A stretch of 64,000 nucleotides of DNA from Isochrysis galbana (Eukaryota > Haptophyta > Isochrysidales > Isochrysidaceae): NCBI GenBank assembly GCA_018136815.1, contig CM030931.1, positions 10,551,072-10,615,071 of the forward strand, given 5' to 3'. Positions 37,430-48,428 of this stretch are shown piece by piece (positions within the stretch are counted from its first letter, which is position 1; each line of letters begins with the position of its first letter). The position numbers were made by a program, and so were the translations under genes. The notes under the pieces are model-generated. The model had not been told where the DNA came from. It saw nothing but the letters and a program-made list of their open reading frames with translations, and ran no database searches.

Positions 37430-38492
37430 CTGGATGCCCCGTCAGGCTGATATCAGGTTCTGATATCAGGTTATCAGGCCTACTAGACCTGATAACCTGA
37501 TATCAGGCTGATATTATTGCGACTAACTTTAGAATAAAATAAAATTCACGTCAGTAAACGGGCGGGTAGTCATTGACGCGAACCCGAGCCAGCGGCCATG
37601 CCTCTCAGTGAGGATGGATGATGGGCTGCGAGGCTGGGTGGAGGCGAGGCTGGTGGCGGCGAGGCTGGTGGCGGCGAGGCTGGGTGGAGGCGAGGCTGGT
37701 GGAGGCGAGGCTGGTCGTAACGAGGCTGGTGGCGGCGAGGCTGGTGGTAACGAGGCTGGTGGTAACGAGGCTGGTGGTAACGAGGCTGGTGGCGGCGAGG
37801 CTGGTGGCGGCGAGGCTGATGGCGGCGAGGCTGGTGGCCGCGAGGCTGGTGGCGGCGAGGCTGGCGGCGGCGAGGCTGGTGGCGGCGAGGCTGGAGGAGG
37901 CGAGACTGGTGGCTGCGAGGCTGGGTGGAGGCGAGGCTGGTGGCGGCGACGCTGGTTGCCAGGGGGGAGGGCAACTGGTGTTGAGGTGGAGGAGGCGGGG
38001 TGGCGCTGGGACAGGCGCGAGCCCAGCGGCGAGGCTGGCAGTGAGGCGGGTGAGCCAGCGAGGCGGGCGGCTGCGAAGGGGACGGCGGTGGGGCGAGCAG
38101 AGGTAGCAGGGGACGCGCTGGCGGCGGAGCGGGCGGGAACGGCGGCAGCAGTGGCGGGCTGGGGGGGAGGGAGGGGTGCGGGGCGGGTGCGCCTCCGGCG
38201 GAGCGGCAGAGGCGTGTGCGCGCGCGGGGGGGGTGGGGGTGGAGGGGGTTCCCGCGGGGGGGAGGGGTGAGGGGTCGCTTGCGGGGGGCTCTCCCCTCCG
38301 CTTCCACACGAACCCCCTCTCCGCTTCTAGACGTAGTCCATTTCCGCATACGATGTGCCTAACCTTAGAGTCGCTCATTACAATATCATAATATTAGTTG
38401 TGGACCACCTGATATCAGCCTCATATCAGGTCCTGATATCAGGTATCAGGTCGCCAAGACCTGATGACCTGAGACCTGACGGGGCATCCGGG
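37430..38492. mobile_element. 1.06-kb element: inverted ends enclosing a minisatellite
   Basis: GGATGCCCCGTCAGG occurs at about 37432 and in inverted orientation at about 38477. Each copy is followed inward by several CTGATATCAGG-type units (37445-37510; 38405-38470). Between them a 15-bp minisatellite, consensus GAGGCTGGTGGCGGC with GTAAC variants, spans about 37625-37945 in some 20 units. The ends resemble the terminal and subterminal repeats of a DNA transposon; no transposase is seen. Confidence 0.5.
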
Positions 38493-38826
38493 ATGGGTGG
38501 ACGCCGGCGCCGAGGGGAGAGTGGAGGGGGTGGGGCGGCGTGGGGGCCGGGGGCCGGGGCTGGGAACTAACAACTAACGGTTATTGTTTGCACGCCTGAA
38601 CTCTATACTCTATTGATCATACTCGCATACTATGGCACGCGCGCGCGTAACGCGTAACACCTCGCTCGTTGCCGGTGGCGGCCCGGTGGCCGACCCGGTG
38701 GGGCTCGCTCTCGAATCTCGAAAGACAAAAATTTCGCAAAAATTAGGGCAAGCCTGTCCGAACCGAAAATCAGTGCAAAAACACCGAAATTTTCGAAAGA
38801 AATTTGGGCCCGCTCTCGAGCCACTG

Positions 38827-39210
38827 TGCACCGCTCGACCTAGCCCACGAACCGCTCCTTCGCTTTGTGATTTCTCTAAGCCTCCGCCGCCGCCGGCATC
38901 GTCCTTTGACGTTGTCGTAGAGCCGCTCTTCCCGGAATCGGCTACGACACCTACCGCTTCAAAGGACTTCGCGCTATACACCAACGAGCCTATTACGATT
39001 CCGGATAGGTCCAAAGGCACCTTCGCCGCCCGCCTCCCCCTCGAGCTCCGCGAGTCCTATCCGGACTCCGCCGTGCTTGTCGATCGTCCACCCCCTCGCG
39101 ATGGCCTCGACTCTCCCCCTCTCGTGGCTACGAGTATAGAAACCCCTAGGGATGCAAGGGAAGTCCTAATCACGGTGTGGAACCTGGCTCTAGGGGTAAG
39201 CACAAGTATC
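38827..39210 (+). mobile_element. Coding-like fragment of a probable LTR element
   Basis: A frame with ITIPDRSKGTFAARLPLELR and PRDAREVLITVWNLALG has protein-like composition and lies just before an LTR block. It resembles no host family I know and may be an interior remnant of the adjoining element. Confidence 0.3.
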
Positions 39211-39429
39211 CCTCAAAAGACGCCCAAATATCCATGCAAACAACCTACTTTTATAAGTGGGGGACAATGGGGGCCTCGCGCTCGCGCCCCCCTCACACCA
39301 TCGCGGACACCCCCCGGGGTGGGCCCGTACAATGTCGCATTCGCGAATCGACGCTCGTTAGGCTTCTCTCTTCTCTTCGTTCGGTATTTATCGTTATAAT
39401 TCTCTCGTTCTCGTTCTCGGTCAAAAACT

Positions 39430-41060
39430 TCGCGTGGACGCCTAGGATCTAGGGCTCTGGAGCGCCCTCCCTCTTTCTCTCGAAGAGAAGGGAAGTTTCC
39501 CCACCTTTCTTCCTCCCAGGCGCCTCGCGAAAGGTTTAATTCGCTATCTCCCCGCGTTTCTTTACCTGCTTCTGGGGGCAATCAGGTTTGGTTTGCCATC
39601 TCCCCTCGGAGATCGATTTAGGTTCGCTGCTTGGGTGAGGGAATCTTTCTCCTTGGTCCTTGGTTTGCCATCTCCCCTTGGAGATTGATTTAGATTCGCT
39701 GCTTTGGTTTTGGGTTATCTTTCCCCTTGATGCAAGTTGCATGGAAGCCCTTGGTCCCGTTGGTTTTTGGTTTTCTCCTCCCTTGGTTGCTACTCGGGGT
39801 TGCTCGATAGAAACGTCTAGAAGGTCCACGCTCAACAGCAAGATTTCTTCGATTGCAAGGATACCTCGCTGCGATCTGTATCCAATGTGATCGCCGTGGT
39901 TGCGCGACATAACGTTCCTCTTCGACTTTCCGCCTTGGTGGGAAAATCCAAAGCGAAGACACGCTCCGACCGTCGCTGCGGATTCTCTCTCTCTCTCGCT
40001 CTCTCTCTCTGTCTCTCGCGACGTGTTTGAGTTACCGGCGATGTGGGGTCTCGGTTATTTCATGTTTTGCTTGGTTTGGGTGAATGATTCTAGTGTGTTC
40101 GTGAGTCGGTGTCGCAGCATCGTTGGATCCGACGTCTTGTCGTCAGTCGTCATCCGTCGCTCTCGCTCTCGTCGCTCTCGCTCTCGTAACACTCGTACCC
40201 TACAAACTCTCCTCGCCTCGCAAGCCCCTGCCAACACAGCCCTCCTCTCACTCACCCTCGCCTCTCGCCTCTCGCTCGATGTCGCTTTCGCCGCCGTCCT
40301 CGCCCTCGCTCAAGCCCGCCTGCGCATGCCCGCATCATCTATACGACTCGCACTCTTACGAAATGGGTGCGCGCTCGTACGTTCATCCGCACTAAGGGCG
40401 GCACTCGCGATGCTAAGTCTAGCCTCGAGAGCCTGCAGTCGCTACGCTTCCCCGCCGACCTTCGCTCTACCGATCCGAACAAGGCTGCTGCTTCCTGGGA
40501 CGGATTTCGAATGCAACTGATCCGCGCACTCGAGGGCTCACTCACCTCGGGCGTGGACTGGCAGGACGCTCTCAATGGCCTCCTCCTCGCCGCTCGCGAT
40601 CCAAAGAAGGGCCATCCTCGCATCATGGCCTATGTTCTCGATGCGGTTAGGGACTCGGTTCTCTGCGCTAACCCGTGCTTGCATGCCGACGTGCTGATCG
40701 CAAAGTGCGACCAATCATTCGCCGCCGGGGCAAAAGGTTTCGCCAAAGAGACTGCGTCCGCGGAATGGGACCGTTGCACCACGCGCTCGGAGGGCGAGGA
40801 CTTAGTGACTCTGGCCACTCGCGTGACCGACGCCTTCGTTCGCAAAATGAATGACCCGACGGTGACGGCAGCTAACGTCTTCAAGTTCCCTGCCTTCACG
40901 CACGAAATCAACGAGAGATTCGACGCCTGCGTCAAAGCCGACGAAAGCGACCGCGCACGGGGAGCGGAGAACTCGTTCGAGTTCCTCAAAGCGTGGAAGC
41001 GAGGCATAGAGGCGGTTGCCGCCGGAGACGCGCCGCATCACTCGCTGTCTTGCATCTCGA
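39430..41060 (+). mobile_element. Ty3-like LTR relic: LTR and gag-like region
   Basis: The LTR block (about 39540-40118) is a diverged relative of those at 0.6-1.2 and 17.4-19.4 kb, sharing the CTAGAAGGT(T/C)CACGCTCAAC and CGCGACGTGTTTGAGTTA phrases. A gag-like region (about 40330-41040) follows, with helical sequence such as AASWDGFRMQLIRALEG, AWDRCTTRSEGEDLVTL-like and AFVRKMNDPTVTAANVF stretches. The interior then ends in GGC-rich repeats. Older than the 17-19 kb copy; incomplete. Confidence 0.55.
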
Positions 41061-41064
41061 TGGC

Positions 41065-41330
41065 GGAGGTGAGGGAGGCGGCGGTGATGGAGGCGGCGGT
41101 GAGGGAGGTGGCGGTGAAGGCGGTGGCGGCGAGGGAGGCGGTGGTGACGGCGGCGGCGGCGAAGGCGGCGGCAGTGAAGGCGGCGGCGAAGGCTGCGGTG
41201 GCGAGGGAGGCGGCGGCGAAGGCGGCAGTGGCGAGGGAGGCGGCGGTGAAGGCGGTGGCGGTGAGGGAGGCGGCGGTGAGGGCGGTGGAGGCGACGGTGG
41301 CGGAGGGGCGTCGATCTATTTAAGGTGGCC
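41065..41330. repeat. GGCGG-rich minisatellite
   Basis: About 260 bp of units like GAGGGAGGCGGCGGTGAAGG. The Gly/Ala-rich frames across it are not genes. Confidence 0.75.
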
Positions 41331-41339
41331 GGAAGAATA

Positions 41340-41760
41340 AGAATAAGTTTCTGATACCCGGATATTCCGAATATCTGGCATAACTGGCATGTCTGCCCGA
41401 CTATCAGTATCTATCTGGATATTCCTAATGAGCTCCAGAGGTATCCGGATACTATCTGGATACCAAATCTGAACTCCAACCAGATATCCAGATTGCTCAA
41501 ATCAAACCTGTTACGGGTCTTAATACTTGACTCCCTCTCCCACTCCCTCTTCCAACTACAACCAACCCAAGAAGCACAAGCCCCATTGCCCTCTGTCTCA
41601 AGCACCAAAAAATCCAACTTAATAAGGCAAGAAAGAGGGAGGACATGTCTCGAGGTGGCGTCGCTGCCCATGCCTAGCGCAAGGGTATAGTGCCACCACT
41701 CAGCCATCTCCTTTCCCACAGCTCCTCTATGATGAGTTGCTCCTCACCCTCCCATTAGGC
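41340..41760 (+). repeat. GGATA-motif tract and LDSLSHS fragment of the MERA/GGHFT family
   Basis: At 41350-41490 ATCTGGATA/TATCCGGATA units repeat in both orientations. At 41520-41610 the plus strand encodes LDSLSHSLFQLQPTQ, closely matching LDSLSHSPFTLQPTQ on the minus strand near 1.8 kb, in the same frame. Confidence 0.45.
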
Positions 41761-42257
41761 CCCCTTGCCTGCGAGACCAAAACAGGATCCTGGTGTGGGG
41801 GGCTGTCTGAGTGTGGAGGGAGGGGCGCTCCGGCTAGCATAAGTAGAAAGCTAGTGAAGAGCTGGGTGGCATAAGGGGGGAAGGGCGCTTGCGCTTGCCG
41901 CGGCAGGGAGGCCTGTCTTGAGTGAGCGCTAGTCCCCTCCCCTTGCCGCGCCGCGACCCATAAAAATTTGTTAAAAATTAAATTATATATATGTCACATA
42001 GAGCACATAAAGAGCCCTCTTTCTTGCGCTTGTTGGGATTGTATCGCAACAACACTGACACTCCCAATTGATCCGACAACGACCGTTCCCGATTCCCGAT
42101 TAGCACCAAAGGAACACTGCATCACTGCATAAAAGATAACACACGATGGGCCCATGTACAGCCCTAGTTCTCCTCTGTCGGCCAGGTGGCGGTCGCGAGA
42201 TGATGAGTGCCTAGCCGCCTTGCCACAAGCCACAAGGCAGGGCAAGGGCTGAAGTTG
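41761..42257. other. Unassigned
   Basis: Nothing recognised in 41761-42256. Confidence 0.3.
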
Positions 42258-42490
42258 GTTGTACGGCCCACCTAGGAGGGTGTCCGCGATGGAGTGAGGG
42301 GGGGGCGAGGCCCTCATTGACCCCCACTTATAAAAAGTAGGTTGGGGGGAGCGAGAGGGAGAGCGAGGGAGAGAGCGAGCGTGAGGCGGCGCGTCGTCCA
42401 TGCCATTATCATGGATCGCGCGTTTGTCGCGGCGGGGTGAGCGGGAGAGGAGCGGCGCGCGCTCCATGACCCTGTCGCCTTGACGATAGT
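42258..42490 (-). mobile_element. Hairpin-MERA copy with TATAAGTGGGG block
   Basis: On the minus strand an imperfect stem (CTATCG/CGACAG, about 42472-42489) precedes ATGGAGCGCGCG at 42467. After the MERA start the sequence reaches TTATAAGTGGGGG and about 80 bp (42258-42350) that recur on the plus strand at 39237-39345. Confidence 0.45.
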
Positions 42491-42708
42491 ATTTTGAATA
42501 TGGTATAACAAGCTGATATCAGTACAACGCGTGCCAGAGTCCTCCCACGTACTCGCAACACAAATGCTCAATGTAAGCAATGCAAATATCCCTGCCTAAG
42601 GGAGTTGAAGATAAGGTCGCAACAATAGGCCGGTGCATCAGCTTCCTCGTCAGCATTGAACCCTCATCCCATCCTTCATCATTGTCTACGCATATACCAA
42701 AGACGGCA

Positions 42709-43563
42709 TCAAAACCGGCACCACATGAAATATAGTAGCATGAACACGGCCACGGCAACCGCAGTGACAGTGGAAAGGAGGACTGCAATGCCAAAGCGGA
42801 AAATATAGAGGTCAATGAGTTGGAGAACGTATTCGACGTTCTGCTTCATTGAAAGCTTCGATTCTCCTGCAACGCGATCCCGAAATGTGATTGGCACATC
42901 GACTACTCGTCGGCACCGGCACCGGACCATCAGCTCAAGTCCGATCTTGAATCCGCGCGCGTTGATCCTTGCACCTTTGCCCCTCGCGAGGGTCTCCTTC
43001 GACAAACAGAAAAAGCCGGACATTGGATCGGAAGACCCAGACAGTGGGACGGCGAGAAGCGTGGCACCGTGCGAGATAATACGTCGAAGCAGCGACCACT
43101 CGAAGCCAACACCCCCACCACCCACATTCCTTGAGCCAACGGCGAAGTCGGCCACGCCTGCCAGCACAGGTGCAGCTACAGCTGGGACAGCCTCCGGCTC
43201 GTGCTGCAAGTCTGCATCCATGCAGAGGACCACCGGACCAGCGGCAGCTGCGAAGCCGAGCAGCACGGCGCTGGAGAGCCCCCTACCTTCCGCGCGCTTC
43301 CTGGCATGCAGCCGCACATTGAAACCCTCAGCTGCCAGCTTGGCAACCTGCCGCTCCGTCTCAGCGGAGCCGGGGGACTCGTCATCCGCGATGAGCAGTT
43401 CGACACGGAGCCCAGCCTCACGTGTGGCGGCGAAGAGGCGGCGTGTGAGCGGCTCGATGTTCAGCGCCTCGTCGTACGCTGGCACGACGACCGAGAGCTC
43501 GGGCGGCGCGCCGCTCGCGCGCGGCGCCATCGATGAGAGGGACATTGGGGCGAGCGAACACAC
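42709..43563 (-). CDS. DPM1: Dolichol-phosphate mannosyltransferase
   Basis: A single-exon GT2-family enzyme of up to 284 residues that transfers mannose from GDP-mannose to dolichol phosphate on the ER membrane, supplying N-glycans, GPI anchors and O-mannosylation. Motifs: SVVVPAYDE (24-32), nucleotide-binding ADDESPG (59-65), metal-binding CMDADLQHEP (114-123), SDPMSGFFCLSK, and the helical RVAGESKLSMKQ. A C-terminal hydrophobic helix (IAVLLSTVTAVAVAVFMLLY) makes it the self-anchored yeast Dpm1 type rather than the soluble human type that needs DPM2/3. Met-7 or Met-12 are alternative starts. It is divergent from the aspartoacylase gene, 557 bp apart across a purine-rich region. Confidence 0.93.
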   Translation of the reverse strand: MCSLAPMSLSSMAPRASGAPPELSVVVPAYDEALNIEPLTRRLFAATREAGLRVELLIADDESPGSAETERQVAKLAAEGFNVRLHARKRAEGRGLSSAVLLGFAAAAGPVVLCMDADLQHEPEAVPAVAAPVLAGVADFAVGSRNVGGGGVGFEWSLLRRIISHGATLLAVPLSGSSDPMSGFFCLSKETLARGKGARINARGFKIGLELMVRCRCRRVVDVPITFRDRVAGESKLSMKQNVEYVLQLIDLYIFRFGIAVLLSTVTAVAVAVFMLLYFMWCRF

Positions 43564-43669
43564 AGAAGAAGAAGTACTACTCTACTAGCAGTAGTAGTAA
43601 GGAAAATGGACCTGGGACAAAGCAAGAGAAGGGAGAGTAGATGAGAGAGAAGGGCGAGAGTACAATAGT

Positions 43670-43880
43670 GTGGTGGGTAGGTATGTGAGAATCCCACGAG
43701 CACCCACGCCCACACAACGAGAGGAGAGAGGAGAGGAGGAGGATCCAGGAAAATAATGGGCGGATAGAGGAGATTCGGAGTACCCTTCAGTAGGAAGAGA
43801 GAGACTACGAGGAGGAAGAAATGAGAGAGAGAGGAAGAGAAGCGGATGGAAGAGAACGAGAAGTGCGAGAGAGAGTAGTA
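43670..43880 (+). repeat. Left arm of an inverted repeat flanking the aspartoacylase gene
   Basis: About 200 bp, roughly 90-95% identical in reverse complement to 45465-45692. The shared core includes CTACTGAAGGGTAC and GTGGGCGTGGGTGCTCGTGG (as read on the right arm). The arms are separated by about 1.6 kb that contains the whole gene. Confidence 0.75.
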
Positions 43881-44120
43881 TTTACGGGAGAGAATGATGA
43901 TGGAGAGGGGAACTCAGAGAGAGAGAGCTGATGAGAGAAGACACGGAGAGAGCAGAGAGAGAACAGAGTGGAAGAGTGAGAGTAGAGCGACGAGTAGAGA
44001 GAGGAAGAGCGAGAAGAGAGGGCGAGAGGAGAAGAAAAGCGAGAATATACGTAGAAGAAGAGAGAGGGAAGAGAAAGAGGAGCAGCGTCTCCGAGACGTC
44101 CTCTCTCGCCGCACAGAGAG

Positions 44121-45086
44121 ATGGCTGCGCCCATCGGCACGGTCGCCATCACAGGCGGCACCCACGGGAACGAAGCCAACGGGGTGGAACTGGCTCGACA
44201 CTTTCTGAGGAACATCGACTCAGTCCAGCGCCCTTCCTTCCGCACGACGGTCACCATAACCAACCCAGCCGCAGTCAACGCCAACACACGCTACATCGAC
44301 GAGGACCTCAACCGCTGCTTCCTCAAGTCAGATCTTGCGGACGAGAGCCGGCAGACCCTCGAGGCACGGCGTGCTAGAGAGGTGAACCAGATCCTTGGAC
44401 CCAAGGGCTCAGACAGCTGCGCGGTCGATCTCATCATCGACTTGCACAACACGACAGCGGCAACTGGTGTGGCACTTCTCATGGCACCAGGGGATGCGCT
44501 CTGCCATGCCATCGCAGCTCGTCTACAGGAGGTGGACTCAAGCGTGCGCATCGCCAACTGGACAAAGGGTGCGGCTGATTACCCACTACTTCCATCGATC
44601 GCACCCCACGGTATGACGTTTGAGGTTGGACCAGCACCATGGGGCTGCCTCGAGCCAGCTTCATATGCACAGTCGCTCCGGCTTGTGCACGCAGCCCTGG
44701 ACTATGTCCATTCCCACAACTTGGCTCTGAAGGTGGGCGGGCCGTGGCGAGAAATTTCAGTTCCAGTCTTTTGCTCTGCCGGTAAACCTGTCGATTACCC
44801 CCGTCATGCTGATGGCACCCTCGCAGCTATGATCCATCCCTCCCTCCAAGGGCATGACTTCACGCCCCTCAAAATGGGGGATCCCATCTTCCAAACTCAC
44901 GGACTGGAGACTATCCGCTTCGGCGAGATGTCCGATGGCTCAGCTAGTCATGCAGCGGTCGCCGCGCTCTGTGGCGAGGTGTACCCTTTCTTCATCAACG
45001 AGGCAGCGTACTACGAAAAGGGTGTCGCATTTGCTTTGGCCACGCAGGAACAACGGATGGTGAAGCTCGCGGGCTCCACGATTTGA
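44121..45086 (+). CDS. Aspartoacylase-like zinc metallohydrolase
   Basis: A single-exon protein of 321 residues of the AstE/AspA family (M14-like zinc carboxypeptidase fold). Zinc ligands are visible: His-15 and Glu-18 in TGGTHGNE, and His-109 in DLHNTTA. Substrate-binding Asn/Arg lie in ITNPAAVNANTRYIDEDLN (about 47-63), and the catalytic Glu is probably Glu-168 in TFEVGPAPWG. Length equals animal ASPA (about 313), which hydrolyses N-acetylaspartate to aspartate and acetate. ACY3 (N-acyl aromatic amino acids) is an alternative substrate class; sequence alone does not decide. Purine-rich repeats precede the start, and inverted repeats flank the gene. Confidence 0.92.
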   Translation: MAAPIGTVAITGGTHGNEANGVELARHFLRNIDSVQRPSFRTTVTITNPAAVNANTRYIDEDLNRCFLKSDLADESRQTLEARRAREVNQILGPKGSDSCAVDLIIDLHNTTAATGVALLMAPGDALCHAIAARLQEVDSSVRIANWTKGAADYPLLPSIAPHGMTFEVGPAPWGCLEPASYAQSLRLVHAALDYVHSHNLALKVGGPWREISVPVFCSAGKPVDYPRHADGTLAAMIHPSLQGHDFTPLKMGDPIFQTHGLETIRFGEMSDGSASHAAVAALCGEVYPFFINEAAYYEKGVAFALATQEQRMVKLAGSTI

Positions 45087-45464
45087 TCGCCAGTTGTCTT
45101 TGCATGGGGTTGCATCCCGCTAAGGAGCACACAGGAACACCTGTGAGGTGTAGATGCTGTGGTGGCCGTCCCAAGTCGCATTGTGAATAACTCGTAGCCT
45201 TGGCTATTGCTGTTTCACTCATTCAGTTGCAGTTTTAGAACTATTATGCGATTAGTAAAGTTCCACATCTCAACGCCGGTCGGTAATCTGGACTCGCCTG
45301 GACCCCTTCCCGCAAAGAAAGTGACGGCAGAGACTCTTGATGATTGATGAGTGCGATAGGCTCCCGGAGGCAATAGCTTCAACAGCAGATGGACGGTGGC
45401 GTGTTGGCTCCTAGTCCATCGGTCGTCACGATGAACGCATGGGTTCTGCTGCTTTAAATCTCTC
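45087..45464. other. Aspartoacylase 3' flank
   Basis: No gene recognised; probably the 3' UTR and spacer. Confidence 0.35.
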
Positions 45465-45692
45465 GCTCTTCTCGTTCTTCTCTCTTCTCTTCTCTTCAAC
45501 TCTCTCCGCTTCCGCTAGGATCTTCCTCTCTCTCATTTCTTCCTCCTCGTAGTCTCTCTCTTTCTACTGAAGGGTACACCGAATCTCCTCTATCCGCCCA
45601 TTATTTTATCCTCCTCTCCTCTCTCCTCTGGTTATGTGGGCGTGGGTGCTCGTGGGATTCTCATATACCTACCCACCACCTCTGCTGCTTTA
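45465..45692 (-). repeat. Right arm of the inverted repeat
   Basis: Partner of 43670-43880. The copies differ by small indels only and stop matching at the ACCCACCAC end. Confidence 0.75.
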
Positions 45693-46440
45693 AATCGCTA
45701 TGCTCTGGGTGTGCAGGATTCTACAGCCCCTTTTTCGATTTGCATGCTTGTGCTCTCACATCATGACGATGATGATAGCAACATGCGCATGTGGGTTGGG
45801 GTTGGTTGGTGGCTGGTGGTTTGGTGGGATTTGGTGGCCCCGGAGTAAAGGTCGCGTTGCGGTCGAAAGTGGGACGGACTGGTTTGAGCCATCGAATATC
45901 CACTCCTAAAATGTAAACTGCAAACGCCTCCTTCGGGGCATTTCGCTAGCGGGATGCCTTCCGTGCGTGACGGATCGAGCATGACCACTGGCTTGATATT
46001 GATATGCGAGTATGCGAGGAGACGGAAGGGGAACGACTGGTGGGAGGCGCGGCGGGAGCGGCAGGGAGTGGTGGAATGGCGGGCTTGACCACCTCCTCAG
46101 CAGAGGAAGGCGGAAGGACGGGCTTGGGCGAGGGCAAGCGCGACGACGGAGCGGACATACCCCTGCAGTGGTGCAACGAGTGGGCCGCAAGTGGCAAGTG
46201 GAGAGAATTTGCCGCTGTTCCAAAACGGCAATGGCGCGTTTTCTCGGCCGTCTGCAATCGAAAACGCCAAGGCTATGGAACCGTCTCAATGGTGGACAAT
46301 GTACGGCAAGCATGTTCCGATGCTCGCAAAGTCTCCCACAACAAGTTTTGTCGCAGCCAACAGCCGCATCGGCCTAGCCTTGCTTGGCGCTTGGGCCTCC
46401 CACTCGACCTTCTCTTTTATCTTTTATTGTTGCTGTAGGG
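45693..46440 (+). mobile_element. hAT-like transposase remnant (DNA transposon)
   Basis: In 46000-46440 short frames carry WCNEWAASGKWREFA, MEPSQWWTMYGKHVPMLAK and VLSQPTAASA. PxxWW...hG...P.L followed by LxxPxSSAxSER is the C-terminal dimerisation region of hAT transposases. The pieces lie in different phases with no intact reading frame, so the copy is decayed. 45693-45990 shows nothing recognisable. Confidence 0.45.
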
Positions 46441-47389
46441 AAGTAGCCAGTGGCTATTGTTGCGGTCGGGGGGAGAGCCGCCCTTTAGGCTTCCCAAAGA
46501 GAGGCCCTCTCTCTTTACTTTCCCGCCTTCGCGTGTTTTGGTTTCTCCCTTCGGGTTGCATCCTCTCCGTCCGAATGGGATCCTCCGATCCCGATCTCCC
46601 TCTCTTTCCCCCGTGTGTTAGGATAGGGGTGATCGCTCTCGATCCCCCTCCCTTGTTTTCTCATGTGTGCGCCCCCTTTCTTTCCTTGCGCGCGCCCCGT
46701 GTGTTTCCCGCGCTTTCTCTTGTCCCAGAGTTCCGAGAGTCGCGCCCATGGCCGCACTCCCAGGGGCTCTGGGCGAGCTCTCTCGACCACCGTCGCCCCA
46801 GGCTCGTGTGAGCGGTGTCCCTGCCGGTGCCATGCCTCCCTCCAGCCCCAGTGCTCCCCGTGCTCAGCCCTCCGTGAGCACGGTCGCCCCTGGAGAGCCC
46901 CATTCCTCGTCTCAACAATCTTTAGAGTCCCAATCCACATCCACAGCCACAGCCACTCCACTCCGCCAGTCACAGCTATTGCTGCGCGAACACCGACGCC
47001 TTTCTTCCGAACGTACGCAGCAGTTTGCCGGACGTCTTGCACGATGCGCGCACGCTCTTGGGCTCGAGAGTCGCGAGCTTGGACCGTGTACTGGTCCCGG
47101 GTACCCCGGGGTTTGCCCGTGGGCTTGCTGCGGGCCATGGGAGGCTATGGGGGGGGCGGTGTCTTGTCCACGAAGCGCGCTTGTCCACGAAACGGAAGCC
47201 TCTATAATAATCGGGTTGAGGAAGGTTCCAGGAACGCGACCTCTTGGTTCTTAGAACTCCCTCCTCCTGAATCCCTCTTTCACTTTCAACCCCTTCTCCT
47301 TTTCAACTTTGTAAAAACCCTTAAATGCTACGGTTGAAAGTAAATAGCATAAGTCATTATTATCATCGGCGCCGCTCGCGAGCGCCGCG
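46441..47389 (+). other. Unassigned, with a weak coding-like frame
   Basis: After a CT-rich leader-like stretch, ATG at 46748 opens MAALPGALGELSRPP and continues about 130 residues with LRQSQLLLREHRRLSSE, a possible coiled segment. This layout resembles the start of a retroelement gag but shows no signature. Confidence is low. Confidence 0.25.
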
Positions 47390-48428
47390 ATGGGCGGCGT
47401 CACGGTCTTCATACTGGCGGCGGTCCTCGTCGCCTCGGGAGCAGAGGGGGTGAACGCGAAGGGCAAGGGGAGGGGTAAGGTGAGGGACACATGGCCCGAC
47501 TGGAATATGATCCGCTTCGAGAACGCCAGGCCGTGCACGGACATGCTTACAACGGATTGCTGCGGTGACCGAATCTGTCAGCCGCCTCGCGAGGATGCCA
47601 CCAATTGCCTCGCCGACTGTCCCGGCGTGACGACCGACCCTAGTTGCGGGCAGGAGCCACGCTCGGATCGCGACGGAAGGGTGAGACGATGCACGCCCCA
47701 TCGACACCCTTGGTGCATGCATGCTCACCGCCCACCTGCCGGAACAGTTTGAGTTCTCATGTTGCTTGCTGCAATTGCCGGCCACGCAGGGCATCACGTT
47801 CGGCGTGGGCTATCGTGCTGCCTCGGCCCAAGATTGCTGCGATAAGTGCAAGGAGCACGCTGCGAAGCATCCCGGCCCAACCGACCCTAAAGGGAGGGGC
47901 CCCTGCAACTCTTGGACTTTCTGCGATCTCCCGGTGTGTTGGGGGCTCGACACAGGTGAAGCAAACCTAAGGGCCAAGCCTGTCCCTCGACCTTGCTGTT
48001 CTTCGCTCCTCAGCACACGATCGGCACGACGGAGCCGCATAGCCTCGGCATGCGCATTACATATGCGCTCTCGCCAACTTTTTGCCCTGAACCATATAGG
48101 TTGGAACCACACGTATGGTGAATGCTGGTTGCGGCACCTTGCGGATCCTGAGCATCCGTCATTTGTGCAACGGGGCGAATTGTCTCCCGAATATCGTCTG
48201 AAGATGATGGGCACTCGTAAAGGGTGCAGGCTTGATGAGCCATGGGCTTGTCCTCCAACGCACGTCCCGTGGACATCCGGCTCTCCGGGCTTCAAATCTT
48301 ACGACCCATTAGTGCGCTGGTCAACTTCCGGTGGTTGGGGCAATATGCGCGTCTCGAGAATTTCTCCAACGGGTGATGCTACCTTGGTCATGGTCAATGG
48401 CAAGCCAGCTCTGCCACAAGCTACGTGA
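47390..48428 (+). CDS. Secreted cysteine-rich protein with a PAN/Apple-like domain
   Basis: Three exons (47390-47680, 47790-47955, 48100-48428) give 261 residues. A signal peptide (MGGVTVFILAAVLVASGAEG) precedes a Cys-rich part (CTDMLTTDCCGDRICQPP). Next comes DCCDKCKEHAAKHPG, CNSWTFC, CWGLDTG and HTYGECWLRHL, the spacing of PAN/Apple-like modules common in expanded secreted protein families of algae and oomycetes, which bind carbohydrate or protein. The last 60 residues (TSGSPGFKSYDPLVRW) are of unknown type. Introns begin GTGAGA and GTGAAG. Function beyond extracellular binding is not inferable. Confidence 0.75.

Noticed and set aside
37605-38378. Large frames over the 15-bp minisatellite, and the idea of a CRISPR array
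   Set aside because: The array is contiguous tandem repeats without unique spacers, and the frames are open on both strands because the unit length is a multiple of three.
42519-42815. Extension of DPM1 into the overlapping downstream frame
   Set aside because: The DPM1 frame ends naturally after a C-terminal membrane helix; the other frame lacks family similarity.
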